The notes below the pieces were generated by a model. It was not told the DNA's origin. It saw only the letters and a list, made by a program, of their open reading frames with translations, and did no database searches. DNA of 64,000 bases from Hyphomicrobiales bacterium (GTDB taxonomy: Bacteria > Pseudomonadota > Alphaproteobacteria > Rhizobiales > Aestuariivirgaceae): positions 62,001 through 126,000 of the forward strand of contig JACPNZ010000030.1 in the NCBI GenBank assembly GCA_016185245.1. The letters run 5' to 3'. Made by a program: the position numbers and the translations under genes. Below are positions 43,884-55,284 of the stretch, one piece after another (within the stretch, counting starts at the first letter, position 1; every line of letters begins with the position of its first letter).

Positions 43884-44657
43884 TCACTCCGAGAACAACA
43901 GCGAGGTGAGCGCGAAGTTCGAGGCGAGGATCAGGATCGCGGCGGAGACGACCGCATTGGTGGTGGCGCGGCCCACGCCCGCGGCCCCGCCCTTGGAATT
44001 AAAGCCGTGATAGCAGCCCATGGCGGCGATGATGAAGCCGAACACCGCAGCCTTGATCAGGCCGGAGGTCACGTCACCCACTTCGAGAAAGTCGGCGGTA
44101 TTCTTGATATAGGCGTAGCCGTTGAAGCCAAGCGAACGGGTTCCCACGATATAGCCGCCCATGATGCCGATGGTATCGCCGATGCCGACGAGAATGGGCA
44201 GCGTCACGACAGCGGCGACAAGGCGGGGCCCCACCAGATACTTGAACGGGTTGGTCGCCAGCGTCACCAGGGCGTCGATCTGCTCGGTCACCCGCATGGT
44301 GCCAAGCTCGGCGGCAATCGAGGCGCCCACCCGGCCCGCCACCATCAGGCCGGCCAGCACCGGGCCGAGCTCCCGGGTGATGCCAAGCGCCACGATCGAA
44401 GCGACCAGGCTTTCGGCATTGAAACGCGAGGAGCCCAGATAGATCTGCAGGGCCAAGGCGCCGCCGGTGAAAAAGGCGGTGAGGCCGACGACGGGTAGCG
44501 AGAAATAGCCGATCTTCAGGATCTGCTCGAGGATCTGGCGGAAGAAGATGGTGGGGGTCAGGCCCTGGACCAGGCTGTCTTTGATGAACAGGGCAATCCG
44601 GCCCACCTCCTCGAAGAGGGCAAGAGCGGCGCGTCCGATATGGGCGAGGAGGTTCAA
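43884..44657 (-). CDS. mlaE: Mla-type lipid transport permease
   Basis: The 257-residue MlaE/YrbE-family permease has the motifs ALALQIYLGSSRFNAESLVA, ITRELGPVLAGLMVAGRVGASIAAELGTMRVTEQIDAL and YRGFNSKGGAAGVGRATTNAVV-like end (CYHGFNSKGGAAGVG). It partners mlaF. The start overlaps the alr stop by 4 bases. Confidence 0.94.
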   Translation of the reverse strand: MNLLAHIGRAALALFEEVGRIALFIKDSLVQGLTPTIFFRQILEQILKIGYFSLPVVGLTAFFTGGALALQIYLGSSRFNAESLVASIVALGITRELGPVLAGLMVAGRVGASIAAELGTMRVTEQIDALVTLATNPFKYLVGPRLVAAVVTLPILVGIGDTIGIMGGYIVGTRSLGFNGYAYIKNTADFLEVGDVTSGLIKAAVFGFIIAAMGCYHGFNSKGGAAGVGRATTNAVVSAAILILASNFALTSLLFSE

Positions 44658-45793
44658 GCGCTGGCGTCCGATTCGTGTTCCGAATAGAGCCTTGCATAGC
44701 GGCTGCCAAGGCGGGTCAGCAACTCATAGGATATGGTGCCGGCCCAAAGCGCCGCCTCGTCGATGGTTACGTGGCGCCCGAGGATTTCAGCCCTGGTGCC
44801 GCGGGCGACCGCTTGCGGCGGCAGGTCGGTCACGTCGATGGCCATCATGTCCATGGAAATGCGCCCGACGATTGGGCACCGCCTTCCGCCCAAGAAAACC
44901 TGGGCTGGGCCGTTGTCCTGCCGCGAGCTCAAGTGGCGCGGCACGCCGTCCTTGTAGCCTGCACCCAAGACGGCGATGCGGCTCGCGCGTTTTGCTTCCC
45001 AGGTGGCGCCATAACCCACGGTCTCGCCCGTCTTCACCTGGCGCACCTGCATCACGGCTCCTTCGAGATGAGCAACCGCCGTCATGGGATTGGCGGCGGC
45101 GGGTGTGGGGTTGCCGCCATAGAGCGCAATGCCCGGCCGCACCAGATCATGGGTGAAGCCATCGCCGAGAAATATGCCGCTGGAATTGGCGAGACTCGCC
45201 GGCACGCTGGGAAGCCTTTGGCGCGCCTCGGCGAAAGCTTCGCGCTGTCTGGCATTGAGCGGATGGGAAGGCGCGTCGGCGCAAGCGAGATGGCTCATCA
45301 ACAAAGTGACGTTGAGCCCTTCCATGGTGAACGGCTCGTCGAGCAGGCTCTGGAATTCGGCCATGGCAAGCCCAAGCCGGTTAATGCCGGTATCGACATG
45401 GATGGCGCAGGGGAGTTTGCGCCCATAGACGCGGCCGAAGCCCGCCCATTCGCGCGCCTCCTCTACGGAGATCAGCGCCGGCGTCAGGTTGAACTTGGCG
45501 TAAAATTCGGCTTGTCCGGCAAACAACCCGTCGAGCACAAAGATCGCCGCCTCGGGCAGGAGGTGGCGCAGTTCCTCGCCTTCCATGGGTCTCGCCACGA
45601 AGAAATCGCGGCAGCCCGCCTCCCACAGGGCGCGGGCCACCGGAGCGATGCCAAGCCCATAGGCGTTGCCCTTGACCGCCGCCCCGCAGCGCGCCGGGCC
45701 GGCCTCATTCGCCAGCCGCCGCCAATTGTCCTTGAGCGCCATCAAGTCGATGGTGAGGACGGCACCGGCCAGGTCTTGGGGGATCAGGGTCAT
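44654..45793 (-). CDS. alr: Alanine racemase
   Basis: Alr interconverts L- and D-alanine for peptidoglycan. The 379-residue PLP enzyme has the PLP lysine K41 in AAVKGNAYGLG and the N-terminal barrel LTIDLMALKDNWRRL. The catalytic tyrosine lies in TVGYGATWEA and a late PLP-phosphate region in GRISMDMMAIDV. It heads the alr-mlaE-mlaF transcript. Confidence 0.95.
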   Translation of the reverse strand: MTLIPQDLAGAVLTIDLMALKDNWRRLANEAGPARCGAAVKGNAYGLGIAPVARALWEAGCRDFFVARPMEGEELRHLLPEAAIFVLDGLFAGQAEFYAKFNLTPALISVEEAREWAGFGRVYGRKLPCAIHVDTGINRLGLAMAEFQSLLDEPFTMEGLNVTLLMSHLACADAPSHPLNARQREAFAEARQRLPSVPASLANSSGIFLGDGFTHDLVRPGIALYGGNPTPAAANPMTAVAHLEGAVMQVRQVKTGETVGYGATWEAKRASRIAVLGAGYKDGVPRHLSSRQDNGPAQVFLGGRRCPIVGRISMDMMAIDVTDLPPQAVARGTRAEILGRHVTIDEAALWAGTISYELLTRLGSRYARLYSEHESDASA

Positions 45794-45946
45794 TGTCGCT
45801 TCGTTTCTCGCGCCGGAGGCATAGGGTGAGACGACGGCGGGATCAAGCCCACCTTCCGGAGACGATTGTTTCGGTTGACATGCCGCGGGCCGCCAGCCTT
45901 TAGGGGTAGTGACCTGGCGAGCGAACCACAGGAGAACCTATCGGCC

Positions 45947-47722
45947 ATGACCAACGAACCCGGTGCCGCGGCGCGGCCCATGATCGACCGTTCCGCGCGG
46001 CGGCTCCGGGTTCATGCCCACCGCTTGCTGGCCGATGGCCAGTTTTCGATACTGCTGCTCGGTTGTCTTGCGGGAGCGGCCGGTGGGGCCGTCGCCTCGT
46101 TGATGAGCCGGGCTACCCTCGTCATGCATCGCCTGCTGTTCCTGGTGCCCGACGGCGAGAGGCTGAGTGGTGCATTCAGCCCCGCGAACCAGACCGTGTT
46201 CCTGGCGCTGGCGCTCGGCGGCCTCGCGGTTGGGGTCGGCGAATGGCTGTGGAAGTGGAAGCCGACGTCGGAAGTCGCCGACCCGATTGAGGCCAATGCC
46301 CTGTTCGGCGGGCGCATGTCGATACGCGGCAGCCTGTTCGTGGCGTGGCAATCGATCCTGTCCAATGGTCTGGGGGCCTCGGTCGGGCTCGAAGGCGGGT
46401 TCACCCAGCTTGCCTCCGCTCTCGGCTCATGGCTGGGCCGGGTCATGAAGAGGTCGCGCGACGATATGCGTATTCTGGTGGCCTGCGGTGCGGCCGGCGG
46501 CATTGCCGGGGCCTTTGATGCGCCCTTCGCCGGGGCGGCTTACGGTTTCGAACTCATCCTCGCTTCCTACTCCCCCAACATTTTGGCGCCCGTCGTGCTG
46601 TCGGCCCTAAGCGGGAAGTATGCCGCCGCCCTCACCGCCGCGCATGGCTATCACCTCACGATCGGCGGCGTCTTCAGCAACGTCGCCTTGCCGGTGTCGC
46701 TGACGGTTTCGGTCGGCGTGGCCTGCGGCCTTCTGGCAATCCTGCTGATGCGCGGCGTCACCCTGGTGGAGCGTGCCGCCAGCGCCACGCGGCTGCCGCG
46801 GCCGCTGCGGACCATGGCGGGCGGGATTCTGGTCGCAGGCCTGGCGTTGCTGTCGCCGCATGTGCTCGGGGCCGGTCATGGTGGCATCGACGAAATCTTC
46901 GTCGCGCCGGGCTCCGCGCCGCTGCTTGCCGCCGTACTCCTGCTCAAGATCGCCGCCTGCATGCTGTCGATCGGTTCGGGGTTTCGCGGCGGACTGTTCT
47001 CGGCCTCGCTCTATCTCGGAACGCTGGTGGGCGGAACGGCCGGTGTCCTCCTGGTTGGCTTGAATCTTCTCGATCCCGACCAGCTGGCGACGGTCATGGT
47101 TGTGGCGATGAGCTCCTTCGCCGCCGCGGTGGTCGGCACGCCGCTGGCTATGGCCATTCTCGCCGCGGAAGTAACCGGGCGCATCGAGTTCATGCCGGGG
47201 ATGCTGCTGGCGGTGGTGGCGGCCACCATCGTGGTCAGGGGTCTTTTCGGTTATTCCTTCTCGACTTGGCGGCTGCATGTGCGGGGCTCGCCGGCCCGCA
47301 GCGCCGGCGACATTGCCTGGGCTCGGGCCATCCCGATCGCCGAGATCATGCGCCCCGACGTGCACAAGCTGCCCGACACGGTGAGTTGCGAGGAGCTGTT
47401 GCGGCGCTTTCCGCCGGGTTCGGCAAAACGCGTCGTGCTGGTCGACGGCGAGGACCGCTATCGCGGTCTGTGCGATGTTGCCGAAATCGCTTTCAACGTC
47501 ACCGACCGGTCCGTGCCGGCGCTTGCCTATGCCCGGCAGCAGGAGGAGGTCCTCACCCTGGCACAATCCCTCGACGATGCGCTGCACTGGGTCGAGCGGC
47601 TGGGCCGCGAGGCCGTCGTTGTGGTGTATGACGAGAAAGACAGGCGCATTGCCGGCCTGGTGACCGACGCCTACGTCCTCAAGCGCTATACGCACGAGCT
47701 TGAACGCCGCCGCCTAAGTTGA
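45947..47722 (+). CDS. ClC-family chloride channel/antiporter with CBS tail
   Basis: The 591-residue membrane protein is a ClC channel or Cl-/H+ exchanger. The gating-glutamate region reads GASVGLEGGFTQ (Glu present), and the later filter region reads GSGFRGGLFSASLYLG. The last 130 residues (from IPIAEIMRPDVHKLPD) resemble a CBS-domain pair. The start at 45947 follows AGGAG and matches a short cytosolic N-terminus. The frame extends 27 codons upstream without family sequence. Divergent from alr. Confidence 0.9.
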   Translation: MTNEPGAAARPMIDRSARRLRVHAHRLLADGQFSILLLGCLAGAAGGAVASLMSRATLVMHRLLFLVPDGERLSGAFSPANQTVFLALALGGLAVGVGEWLWKWKPTSEVADPIEANALFGGRMSIRGSLFVAWQSILSNGLGASVGLEGGFTQLASALGSWLGRVMKRSRDDMRILVACGAAGGIAGAFDAPFAGAAYGFELILASYSPNILAPVVLSALSGKYAAALTAAHGYHLTIGGVFSNVALPVSLTVSVGVACGLLAILLMRGVTLVERAASATRLPRPLRTMAGGILVAGLALLSPHVLGAGHGGIDEIFVAPGSAPLLAAVLLLKIAACMLSIGSGFRGGLFSASLYLGTLVGGTAGVLLVGLNLLDPDQLATVMVVAMSSFAAAVVGTPLAMAILAAEVTGRIEFMPGMLLAVVAATIVVRGLFGYSFSTWRLHVRGSPARSAGDIAWARAIPIAEIMRPDVHKLPDTVSCEELLRRFPPGSAKRVVLVDGEDRYRGLCDVAEIAFNVTDRSVPALAYARQQEEVLTLAQSLDDALHWVERLGREAVVVVYDEKDRRIAGLVTDAYVLKRYTHELERRRLS

Positions 47723-47729
47723 AGCCTTC

Positions 47730-49229
<1,500 letters not shown>

Positions 49230-49426
49230 GGGACCTGATTAGCCGAGATGGGGCACTGGGCCGCCACCAGAATCACATTATGCGCGTTATCCACAGCGCC
49301 GGGCAAATGCCTTGATTGGAACCATCGGACGCCGCGTAAGAAAAATGTTATGAGGCTATCCCGGCCGGCCGCATCCGAGCCATGTGGCCGGGACGTTCAG
49401 GGAATCGAAAAGGGGAGGACATTGCC

Positions 49427-50797
49427 ATGACCAGTACATCCGGGGTTTCGCAAGCGATCGAGACCCTGGCCAAGAGTTTTTCCGGCAGTCTGCTGAGGCC
49501 GGGCGAAGCGGGGTATGACGAGGCCCGCAAGGTTCATAACGGCTTGATCGACAAGCATCCGGCGGTGATTGCCCGCTGCCGCGGTGCCGCCGACGTCGCC
49601 GACGCGATGAAATTTGGCCGCGAGGCGGGGCTCGAGATCGCCGTCCGCGGTGGCGGCCACAATGTGGCTGGCAAGGCGACCGTCGAGGGCGGGCTGATGA
49701 TCGATCTCGCTCAGATGACCGGCGTTCACGTCGATCCCAAGACCCGCACGGCAAGAGCTCAGGGCGGTGTCACCTGGGGCCTGTACAATCGCGAGACGCA
49801 AGTGCACGGCCTTGCCTCCACCGGTGGCCTCATCTCGACCACCGGCATCGGCGGCCTCACCCTTGGCGGCGGCGTCGGCTGGCTTATGTCGAAGCATGGC
49901 CTGGCACTCGACAATCTCCTGTCGGTGCAACTGGTCACTGCCGACGGCAAGCTGATCACCGCCAGCCAATCGGAAAACCCCGATCTGTTCTGGGGCCTGC
50001 GCGGCGGCGGCGGCAATTTCGGCATCGCCACGGCGCTGGAATACAAACTGCATCCGGTGGGGCCGATGGTCACCGGCGGACTTGCCGCGCACCCTTTCCC
50101 CAAGGCCCGCGAGGTCATGCGCTTCTTCCGCGACTTCGGCGGCTCGCTCCCCGACGAGATGTCCACCCTTGCAGCCCTGACCCATGCGCCCGATGGCTCG
50201 GGCATGTCGGTTGCGGCCATGGCCGCCGCCCATTTCGGTTCGCTCGCCGAGGGCGAGAAAGCGGTAAAGCCGGTCAAGGCCTTCGGGCCGCCGGTCATGG
50301 ATGCGATCGGGCCCATGCCCTATTCGGCCCTCAACTCGATGCTCGATGCCGGCTATCCCAAGGGCGCTCTCAATTACTGGAAGTCGAATTTCCTGGCCGA
50401 ACTCAGCGATCAGGCGATCGACACCATGATCGATTGCTTCTCGCGCTGTCCCACTCCCATGGGGGCGATGGTGCTCGAGCATTTCCATGGTGCCGTCACG
50501 CGCGTGCCGGTTTCGGAGACGGCTTTCCCGCATCGCAGCCCCGGCTACAACATGCTGATCCTGGGTCAGTGGATGGATCCCAAGGATAATGTCCGCTGTG
50601 TGAGCTGGGCCAGGGAGTCCTACGAGCTGATGCGGCCCTTCATGGGCAAGGGCCGCTATGTCAATTACATGGGCGACGACGAGGCCACGGACGCGGTGGC
50701 CGCGGCCTATGGCCCCAACTACGCGCGGCTGCGCGAACTCAAGGCCAAGTACGATCCCGGCAACGTCTTCCACCTCAACCAGAACATCAGGCCCTAG
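49427..50797 (+). CDS. FAD-binding (berberine-bridge-like) oxidoreductase
   Basis: The 456-residue oxidase belongs to the FAD-linked oxidase (VAO/BBE) family. AVRGGGHNVAGKATVEGGLMIDL contains the histidine that binds FAD in this family. HGLASTGGLISTTGIGGLTLGGGVGWL and LFWGLRGGGGNFGIAT are diagnostic, and the C-terminal BBE segment (YGPNYARLRELKAKYDPGNVFHLNQNI) is complete. No signal peptide. The start at 49427 follows GGGGAGGA. The substrate is unknown. Confidence 0.9.
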   Translation: MTSTSGVSQAIETLAKSFSGSLLRPGEAGYDEARKVHNGLIDKHPAVIARCRGAADVADAMKFGREAGLEIAVRGGGHNVAGKATVEGGLMIDLAQMTGVHVDPKTRTARAQGGVTWGLYNRETQVHGLASTGGLISTTGIGGLTLGGGVGWLMSKHGLALDNLLSVQLVTADGKLITASQSENPDLFWGLRGGGGNFGIATALEYKLHPVGPMVTGGLAAHPFPKAREVMRFFRDFGGSLPDEMSTLAALTHAPDGSGMSVAAMAAAHFGSLAEGEKAVKPVKAFGPPVMDAIGPMPYSALNSMLDAGYPKGALNYWKSNFLAELSDQAIDTMIDCFSRCPTPMGAMVLEHFHGAVTRVPVSETAFPHRSPGYNMLILGQWMDPKDNVRCVSWARESYELMRPFMGKGRYVNYMGDDEATDAVAAAYGPNYARLRELKAKYDPGNVFHLNQNIRP

Positions 50798-50803
50798 GCC
50801 GGA

Positions 50804-51823
50804 TCAATCGAAATACCGCGCGATGCCGCCCTCGATGCTGCTGTAGCTGCTGGCCTGAAAGCCCATCTTGCGGCGGAACACAAGAAACCGCCCGCCTTCC
50901 TGCAATGCGCACCAGGAGCGGTCGGTAGCGTAGCGTCCGGCCTCGCCGGTTTCGATCAATTTCGCCAGGGCTTCGCGCCAGATGACAAGCAGGTCCCGGG
51001 CGCCGCCCGGCGACACCAGATAGGCTTCGGCGTTGGTGCAGGGCTGCATGGAATAGCAAACGAGATCGTCGCGCGGCACCAGCCTGCCATACTTGCTGGT
51101 GCCCAGCAGGCAGACGGCATAGTCATAGGAAGACTGGGTGAACGCCGCGAGATCGCGCCGGTGCAGATCGAGGTCGCTGGTGAAGGAGAAATCATCCTCC
51201 AGAACCAGGGAGTGCTGGTGATTTGACCGGGCAATGCGCCCGGCGACCGCCAGATGACTCTGGAGGCAGCCGATGGCGCCGCGCAGTGCCGGCGGAGCAC
51301 CTGTCACGTCGGCGGGACCGGCTTCCTCAGCGGCGTAACATTCGATGCGGTCGAAGGGAGCGCGGGCCCGCGCCAGCTCGTTGAGAATCATGTCGAGCCG
51401 GTCTGGCCGCGAGCTCTGGTTGATGATGTAGATGCGGCCGATGCCGTCCCAGGCGCGGTCGAATTCGCAGGCGTCGTGGGGAATGTTCCAGAACCAGGAC
51501 ACATGCCGCCGCACCTGGGCGTTGACCAGGAGGTTGTCATAGCAATGGGGGTAATTGCCGTAGACGATGACCTGTTCGCCCGGCGCCGGTTGGCGGGCCG
51601 GGTCGCAAGTGGCAACGCGGCTGGCCGCACGGCGGAGCCCCGCTGCGAACAGGCGATCGGATGCCGCCAGGGCGGTCTCGTCGATGGTTGCCGCCGACAG
51701 CCCCCGCAAGCTATCGAGCGCTGCCTCCGGCCGCCCGGCAGCCAGATGCTGCGAGGCCGCGGCGATCAGGCGGTCGCGGAGAGCTTCCGGATCCCCGTCT
51801 TCTTCCCGTTCCAGGCTTGCCAA
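50804..51823 (-). CDS. Glycosyltransferase family 25-like protein
   Basis: The 339-residue protein has an N-terminal Ala-rich helical part (about 1-110) and a C-terminal GT25-like domain. The domain runs IYIINQSSRPDRLDMILNEL, then GAIGCLQSHLAVAGRIA and LVLEDDFSFTSD with the acidic DD motif. GT25 proteins add sugars to LPS. It begins at a TTG (51823) 22 bases after the cfa stop, so the two may be co-transcribed, an envelope-modification pair. Confidence 0.75.
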   Translation of the reverse strand: MASLEREEDGDPEALRDRLIAAASQHLAAGRPEAALDSLRGLSAATIDETALAASDRLFAAGLRRAASRVATCDPARQPAPGEQVIVYGNYPHCYDNLLVNAQVRRHVSWFWNIPHDACEFDRAWDGIGRIYIINQSSRPDRLDMILNELARARAPFDRIECYAAEEAGPADVTGAPPALRGAIGCLQSHLAVAGRIARSNHQHSLVLEDDFSFTSDLDLHRRDLAAFTQSSYDYAVCLLGTSKYGRLVPRDDLVCYSMQPCTNAEAYLVSPGGARDLLVIWREALAKLIETGEAGRYATDRSWCALQEGGRFLVFRRKMGFQASSYSSIEGGIARYFD

Positions 51824-51845
51824 GAGATTGTCCTGGACCTGCTGT

Positions 51846-53105
51846 TCATTCCGCCGAGATCGACTTGAAGCGCGGGCGCTTCTGTTCCTCGGCGCGAAGC
51901 CCGTTTTCCTGCTCGGCGATGTAGCCGCGGGTCATCGGCAGGACGTGCTGGTTCTTGGTGAACTGGATCTGGAAATTGTTCATGCCGGCGAAGCGGAAGG
52001 CGGCTTCCGAGGCGGCGAGGTAAAACTCCCACATGCGGCAGAAGCGCTCGTCGTATAGCTCGCGGGCCCGCTCGCGGTGATCGGCGAAGCGCCTGGCCCA
52101 TTCGCGGAGCGTATGGGCATAGTGCAAACGCAGGATCTCGATGTCGGTCACATAGAGGCCCTGGCGCTCGAGATGCGGCAGGACCTCGGAGAGTGCCGGG
52201 ATGTAGCCACCCGGGAAAACATATTTCTTGATCCAGGCCGAGGTGGCGCCGGGTCCGTCGGAGCGGTTGATCGAGTGCAGCACGGCGATGCCGTCATCGG
52301 CGAGGAGCGCCCGGCATTTGGCGAAGAACTCCTTGTAGTGGCCGACGCCGACATGCTCGAACATGCCGACCGAGACGATGCGGTCGAAGCGCTCGTTGAG
52401 ATTGCGGTAGTCGAGCAGGCGGAAGCGGACCCGGTCGGCGATGCCGCGCTGGCCGGCACGCTCGTTGGAAAGCTTGTGCTGTTCTTCCGAGAGTGTCACG
52501 CCGGTCACCTCGGCGCCGCAGGCTTCCGCCAGATAGAGGCCAAGCCCGCCCCAGCCCGAGCCGATGTCGAGCACCTTCATGCCGGGCTTGATGCCGAGCT
52601 TGGCGGCGAGGTGGCGCTTCTTGGCGAGCTGGGCTTCCTCCAGCGAACTTTCGGGGCTTTCGAAATAGGCGCAGGAATATTGCCGGTCACGGTCGAGGAA
52701 CAGATCATAGAGGGCGCCGTTCAAGTCGTAGTGGTGGGCGACATTGGCCTTGGCCTTGCCTACCGTATTGTGCTGGTGCAGGCGCTTGGCGGCGACGCGG
52801 AGCGCGTACATCCACCGGGCGATGCGCGGATAGTCCTCGACCCGTCCGGCATTCTGCAGGAGCAGCGCCAGGAGGTCGTAGACCCCTCCGCTCTCGATGG
52901 TGAGGGTGCCGTCCATGTAGGCTTCGCCGAGCGCCAGATCGGGATCGACCGCGATGCGCCGTGCCGCGGTCTCGCTGCTGATGCGGATTGCCACCGGGTT
53001 TCCGGCTGCGTCGCCGTAGCTGTAAAGGCGACCCGATGGGGCGGTCACCCGCAGGTTACCTTTCTTCATCACTATCCGGAAGGCCCGGTCGAGCAATGCA
53101 TACAT
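51846..53105 (-). CDS. cfa: Cyclopropane-fatty-acyl-phospholipid synthase
   Basis: Cfa adds a methylene bridge from SAM to unsaturated acyl chains of phospholipids. The 419-residue protein has an N-terminal lipid-binding domain, then NVAHHYDLNGALYDLFLD, SAM motif VLDIGSGWGGLGLYLAE and SVGMFEHVGVGHYKEFF with the bicarbonate-site residues. The start at 53105 gives the usual N-terminus; 13 further upstream codons are not family-like. Confidence 0.93.
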   Translation of the reverse strand: MYALLDRAFRIVMKKGNLRVTAPSGRLYSYGDAAGNPVAIRISSETAARRIAVDPDLALGEAYMDGTLTIESGGVYDLLALLLQNAGRVEDYPRIARWMYALRVAAKRLHQHNTVGKAKANVAHHYDLNGALYDLFLDRDRQYSCAYFESPESSLEEAQLAKKRHLAAKLGIKPGMKVLDIGSGWGGLGLYLAEACGAEVTGVTLSEEQHKLSNERAGQRGIADRVRFRLLDYRNLNERFDRIVSVGMFEHVGVGHYKEFFAKCRALLADDGIAVLHSINRSDGPGATSAWIKKYVFPGGYIPALSEVLPHLERQGLYVTDIEILRLHYAHTLREWARRFADHRERARELYDERFCRMWEFYLAASEAAFRFAGMNNFQIQFTKNQHVLPMTRGYIAEQENGLRAEEQKRPRFKSISAE

Positions 53106-53233
53106 CGGTGAGCCTCCTGCACGTGCGGGTAGGATTGTTCCCACGTTACAATCCTTAACGAAACCTTAATCCCAGAATGCGGGGGCCGGCAAGGGGAGGA
53201 CTGACGGTAAGGTAAAGCCGGCTCCAACGAAAA

Positions 53234-53254
53234 GGGCCGCCCACCGGGCGGCCC
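53234..53254 (-). terminator. Terminator of the rpsF-rpsR-rplI operon
   Basis: GGGCCGCCC (53234-53242) and GGGCGGCCC (53246-53254) form a perfect 9-bp stem with a 3-base loop. On the minus strand the stem is followed by TTTTC. It lies 23 bases past the rplI stop. Confidence 0.8.
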
Positions 53255-53276
53255 TGGCAGCGATAGGGGGCTCGGT

Positions 53277-53849
53277 CTATTCGGCGACCGCCTCGGCGGC
53301 CTGGGCTTCCTGCTCGAACAGCGCCTCGGCGGCGGCGCGCACCTCGGCCCGGTCGGAGACGGGGCCGGTCAGCACTTCGCCTCTGGCCTGGGCAGCGGCT
53401 TCATCGGGCGAGCGGGCGACGTTCACGGTGATCTTGACCTCGACCTCCGGGTGGGGGGCAACCGTCACCTGGTAGACGCCGATGGTCTTGATCGGGGTGT
53501 CGAGGAGCACGTGCGAGCGCTCGACCTTGACACCAGCGGCACTCGCCGCTTCGGCGATGTCGCGGGGACTGACCGAGCCATAGAGCTGTCCCGATTCGCC
53601 GGCCTGGCGGATCAGCACGAAGCTCTTGCCGTCGAGGCTCTTGGCTTCGGTCTCGGCATCCTGGCGGCGATCGGCATTGCGGGCTTCGAGTTCGGCGCGG
53701 TCGCGCTCGAACTTGGCCTTGTTGGCGTCGGTGGCGCGCAGCGCCTTGCCGCGGCGCAAGAGAAAGTTGCGGGCAAAGCCGTCCTTCACCTTGACCACCT
53801 GACCCATGGCGCCGAGCTTCGGCACGCGCTCGAGAAGAATAATGTCCAT
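53277..53849 (-). CDS. rplI: 50S ribosomal protein L9
   Basis: L9 has 190 residues with the invariant N-terminus [36 protein letters not shown], long central helix and C-terminal RNA-binding domain. A 40-residue acidic/Ala-rich tail ([12 protein letters not shown]) is typical of alphaproteobacterial L9. It starts 12 bases after rpsR; the DUF2232 membrane-protein gene often found between rpsR and rplI in relatives is absent. Confidence 0.97.
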   Translation of the reverse strand: MDIILLERVPKLGAMGQVVKVKDGFARNFLLRRGKALRATDANKAKFERDRAELEARNADRRQDAETEAKSLDGKSFVLIRQAGESGQLYGSVSPRDIAEAASAAGVKVERSHVLLDTPIKTIGVYQVTVAPHPEVEVKITVNVARSPDEAAAQARGEVLTGPVSDRAEVRAAAEALFEQEAQAAEAVAE

Positions 53850-53861
53850 CGCACTTGCTCC

Positions 53862-54107
53862 TTACTTCAGCACATAGGGCAGGAGGCCCAAAAAGCGGGC
53901 GCGCTTGATGGCCTGGGCCAGCAGGCGCTGCTTCTTGGCGCACACTGCGGTGATGCGCGAGGGCACGATCTTGCCGCGCTCGGAAATATAGCGCTGCAAC
54001 AGGCGGGTATCCTTGAAGTCGATCTTCGGCGCATTGGTGCCGGTGAACGGGCAGCTCTTGCGCCTACGGAAGAACGGACGGCGGGCGGCGGGTTGGGCGG
54101 TTGTCAT
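53862..54107 (-). CDS. rpsR: 30S ribosomal protein S18
   Basis: S18 has 81 residues with the family core [44 protein letters not shown]. An N-terminal [13 protein letters not shown] basic stretch precedes it. The start codon shares a base with the rpsF stop, so S6 and S18, which bind 16S rRNA as a dimer, are made in a coupled way. Confidence 0.98.
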   Translation of the reverse strand: MTTAQPAARRPFFRRRKSCPFTGTNAPKIDFKDTRLLQRYISERGKIVPSRITAVCAKKQRLLAQAIKRARFLGLLPYVLK

Positions 54108-54583
54108 CAGCTGGCCTCCACCGGGGTTTCCACTCTCTCCTCGCGCCGGCCACGGCCGCCACGATCGCCGCGATCTCCACGGTCGCCGCCGCCGAAGCCG
54201 CGGCCGCCGCCAAAGCCGAAGCTACGGTCATCGCCGAAGGAGGAGCGCTCCTCGCGATCGTCCCTGCGGCGCATCTGGGCCGAGGGGCCGTCCTCGAGGG
54301 CTTCGACCTTCACCGTGATGTAGCGGATCACGTCCTCGCTGATCGACATCTGGCGTTCCATCTCGGCCACGGCGGCCGGCGGAGAATCGATGTTCATCAG
54401 GGTGTAGTGGGCCTTGCGGTTCTTCTTGATGCGGAAGGAGATGGTCTTCACCCCCCAGTTCTCGACCTTGGCGACCTTGCCGCCACCGGCCGCGATTACG
54501 CCCTTGAACTGCTCGACCAGGGCGTCGACCTGGGCGGTCGAGGCATCCTGGCGGGTCAGGAATACGTGCTCGTACAGAGCCAT
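54107..54583 (-). CDS. rpsF: 30S ribosomal protein S6
   Basis: S6 has 158 residues: the ferredoxin-like core ([24 protein letters not shown] to [10 protein letters not shown]) followed by an extended tail. The tail is rich in Arg, Asp, Gly and Phe ([20 protein letters not shown]) and about 50 residues longer than E. coli S6. Such disordered tails are seen in other alphaproteobacteria. First gene of rpsF-rpsR-rplI. Confidence 0.97.
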   Translation of the reverse strand: MALYEHVFLTRQDASTAQVDALVEQFKGVIAAGGGKVAKVENWGVKTISFRIKKNRKAHYTLMNIDSPPAAVAEMERQMSISEDVIRYITVKVEALEDGPSAQMRRRDDREERSSFGDDRSFGFGGGRGFGGGDRGDRGDRGGRGRREERVETPVEAS

Positions 54584-54632
54584 GTGCGCATGTGCCTTTC
54601 AGTTACGTTTCGGGCCTTCAACATCCGGCGCA

Positions 54633-54662
54633 GAGCCTCTTTCGAACCTGGTTGAAAGGCTC
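54633..54662 (-). promoter_or_regulatory. Hairpin in the rpsF leader
   Basis: GAGCC (54633-54637) and GGCTC (54658-54662) with inner TTTC/GAAA pairs and a 2-base bulge form a stem 50-80 bases upstream of rpsF. It could be part of an S6:S18 autoregulatory leader, but the known motif was not clearly matched. The rest of 54663-54894 shows nothing I recognise. Confidence 0.25.
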
Positions 54663-54894
54663 GAAAGACCGGTCGACGAAAGAGCGGAGACACGGGAAGA
54701 CGGGATTTCACACCCTCTCCGGAAAACCGGAGCTTCCGTTCAGCCCCCAGCCGGGTGCCAATAGGCGAGGGGGCTTATGGCGGAATTGGCGGGGGAAGGC
54801 AAGCGTCTTGCAAGCTGCCGGACGGCGCGGGCAGAATGGCCCTTGGAACATTGAACAGCATTCTGAAACAGGCTGGATTGGAGGAGACCCACCG

Positions 54895-55101
54895 ATGCAC
54901 TACGCGATCGTGATCGAAAAGGCCAATGCCAACTATTCGGCCTATGTCCACGACCTGCCGGGCTGCATCGTCACTGGAGCGACCATTCGCGAGGTCGAAA
55001 ACGAAATCCGCAAAGCCATCCGCTTTCACATCGACGGACTAAGGGAAGACGGCATCCCGGTTCCCGCGCCGACCAGTATCGCGGAATATGTGGAGGCATA
55101 G
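54895..55101 (+). CDS. HicB-like antitoxin-fold protein, orphan
   Basis: The 68-residue protein has the HicB partial RNase-H-like fold: YAIVIEKANANYSAYVHDLPGCIVTGATIREVENEIRKAI, then FHIDGLREDGIPVPAP. There is no C-terminal DNA-binding domain and no hicA toxin on either side. A GGAGGAG site precedes the ATG at 54895. Stand-alone HicB-like proteins of this length are frequent in bacteria; the function is unknown. Confidence 0.8.
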   Translation: MHYAIVIEKANANYSAYVHDLPGCIVTGATIREVENEIRKAIRFHIDGLREDGIPVPAPTSIAEYVEA

Positions 55102-55284
55102 CGGTCTCCAATATCGTCGATTGGGCGGGAACCCGCCGTGCGACCACGCCGAATGCAAGAATTCTTGCCGCGTTCAATTGAATAGGATGCAGCGTCACCG
55201 CAATTCCGCCCTTCGCCACCCTATGCGCTCAACCAGGTGGCCCTCACCATGCAACTGAAGACATTTCACCAGCTATCGCGTCTG

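Noticed and set aside
54584-54894. S6:S18 riboswitch-like leader motif
   Set aside because: A hairpin is present but the conserved loop and bulge sequence of the known motif was not convincingly matched, so only the hairpin is listed.
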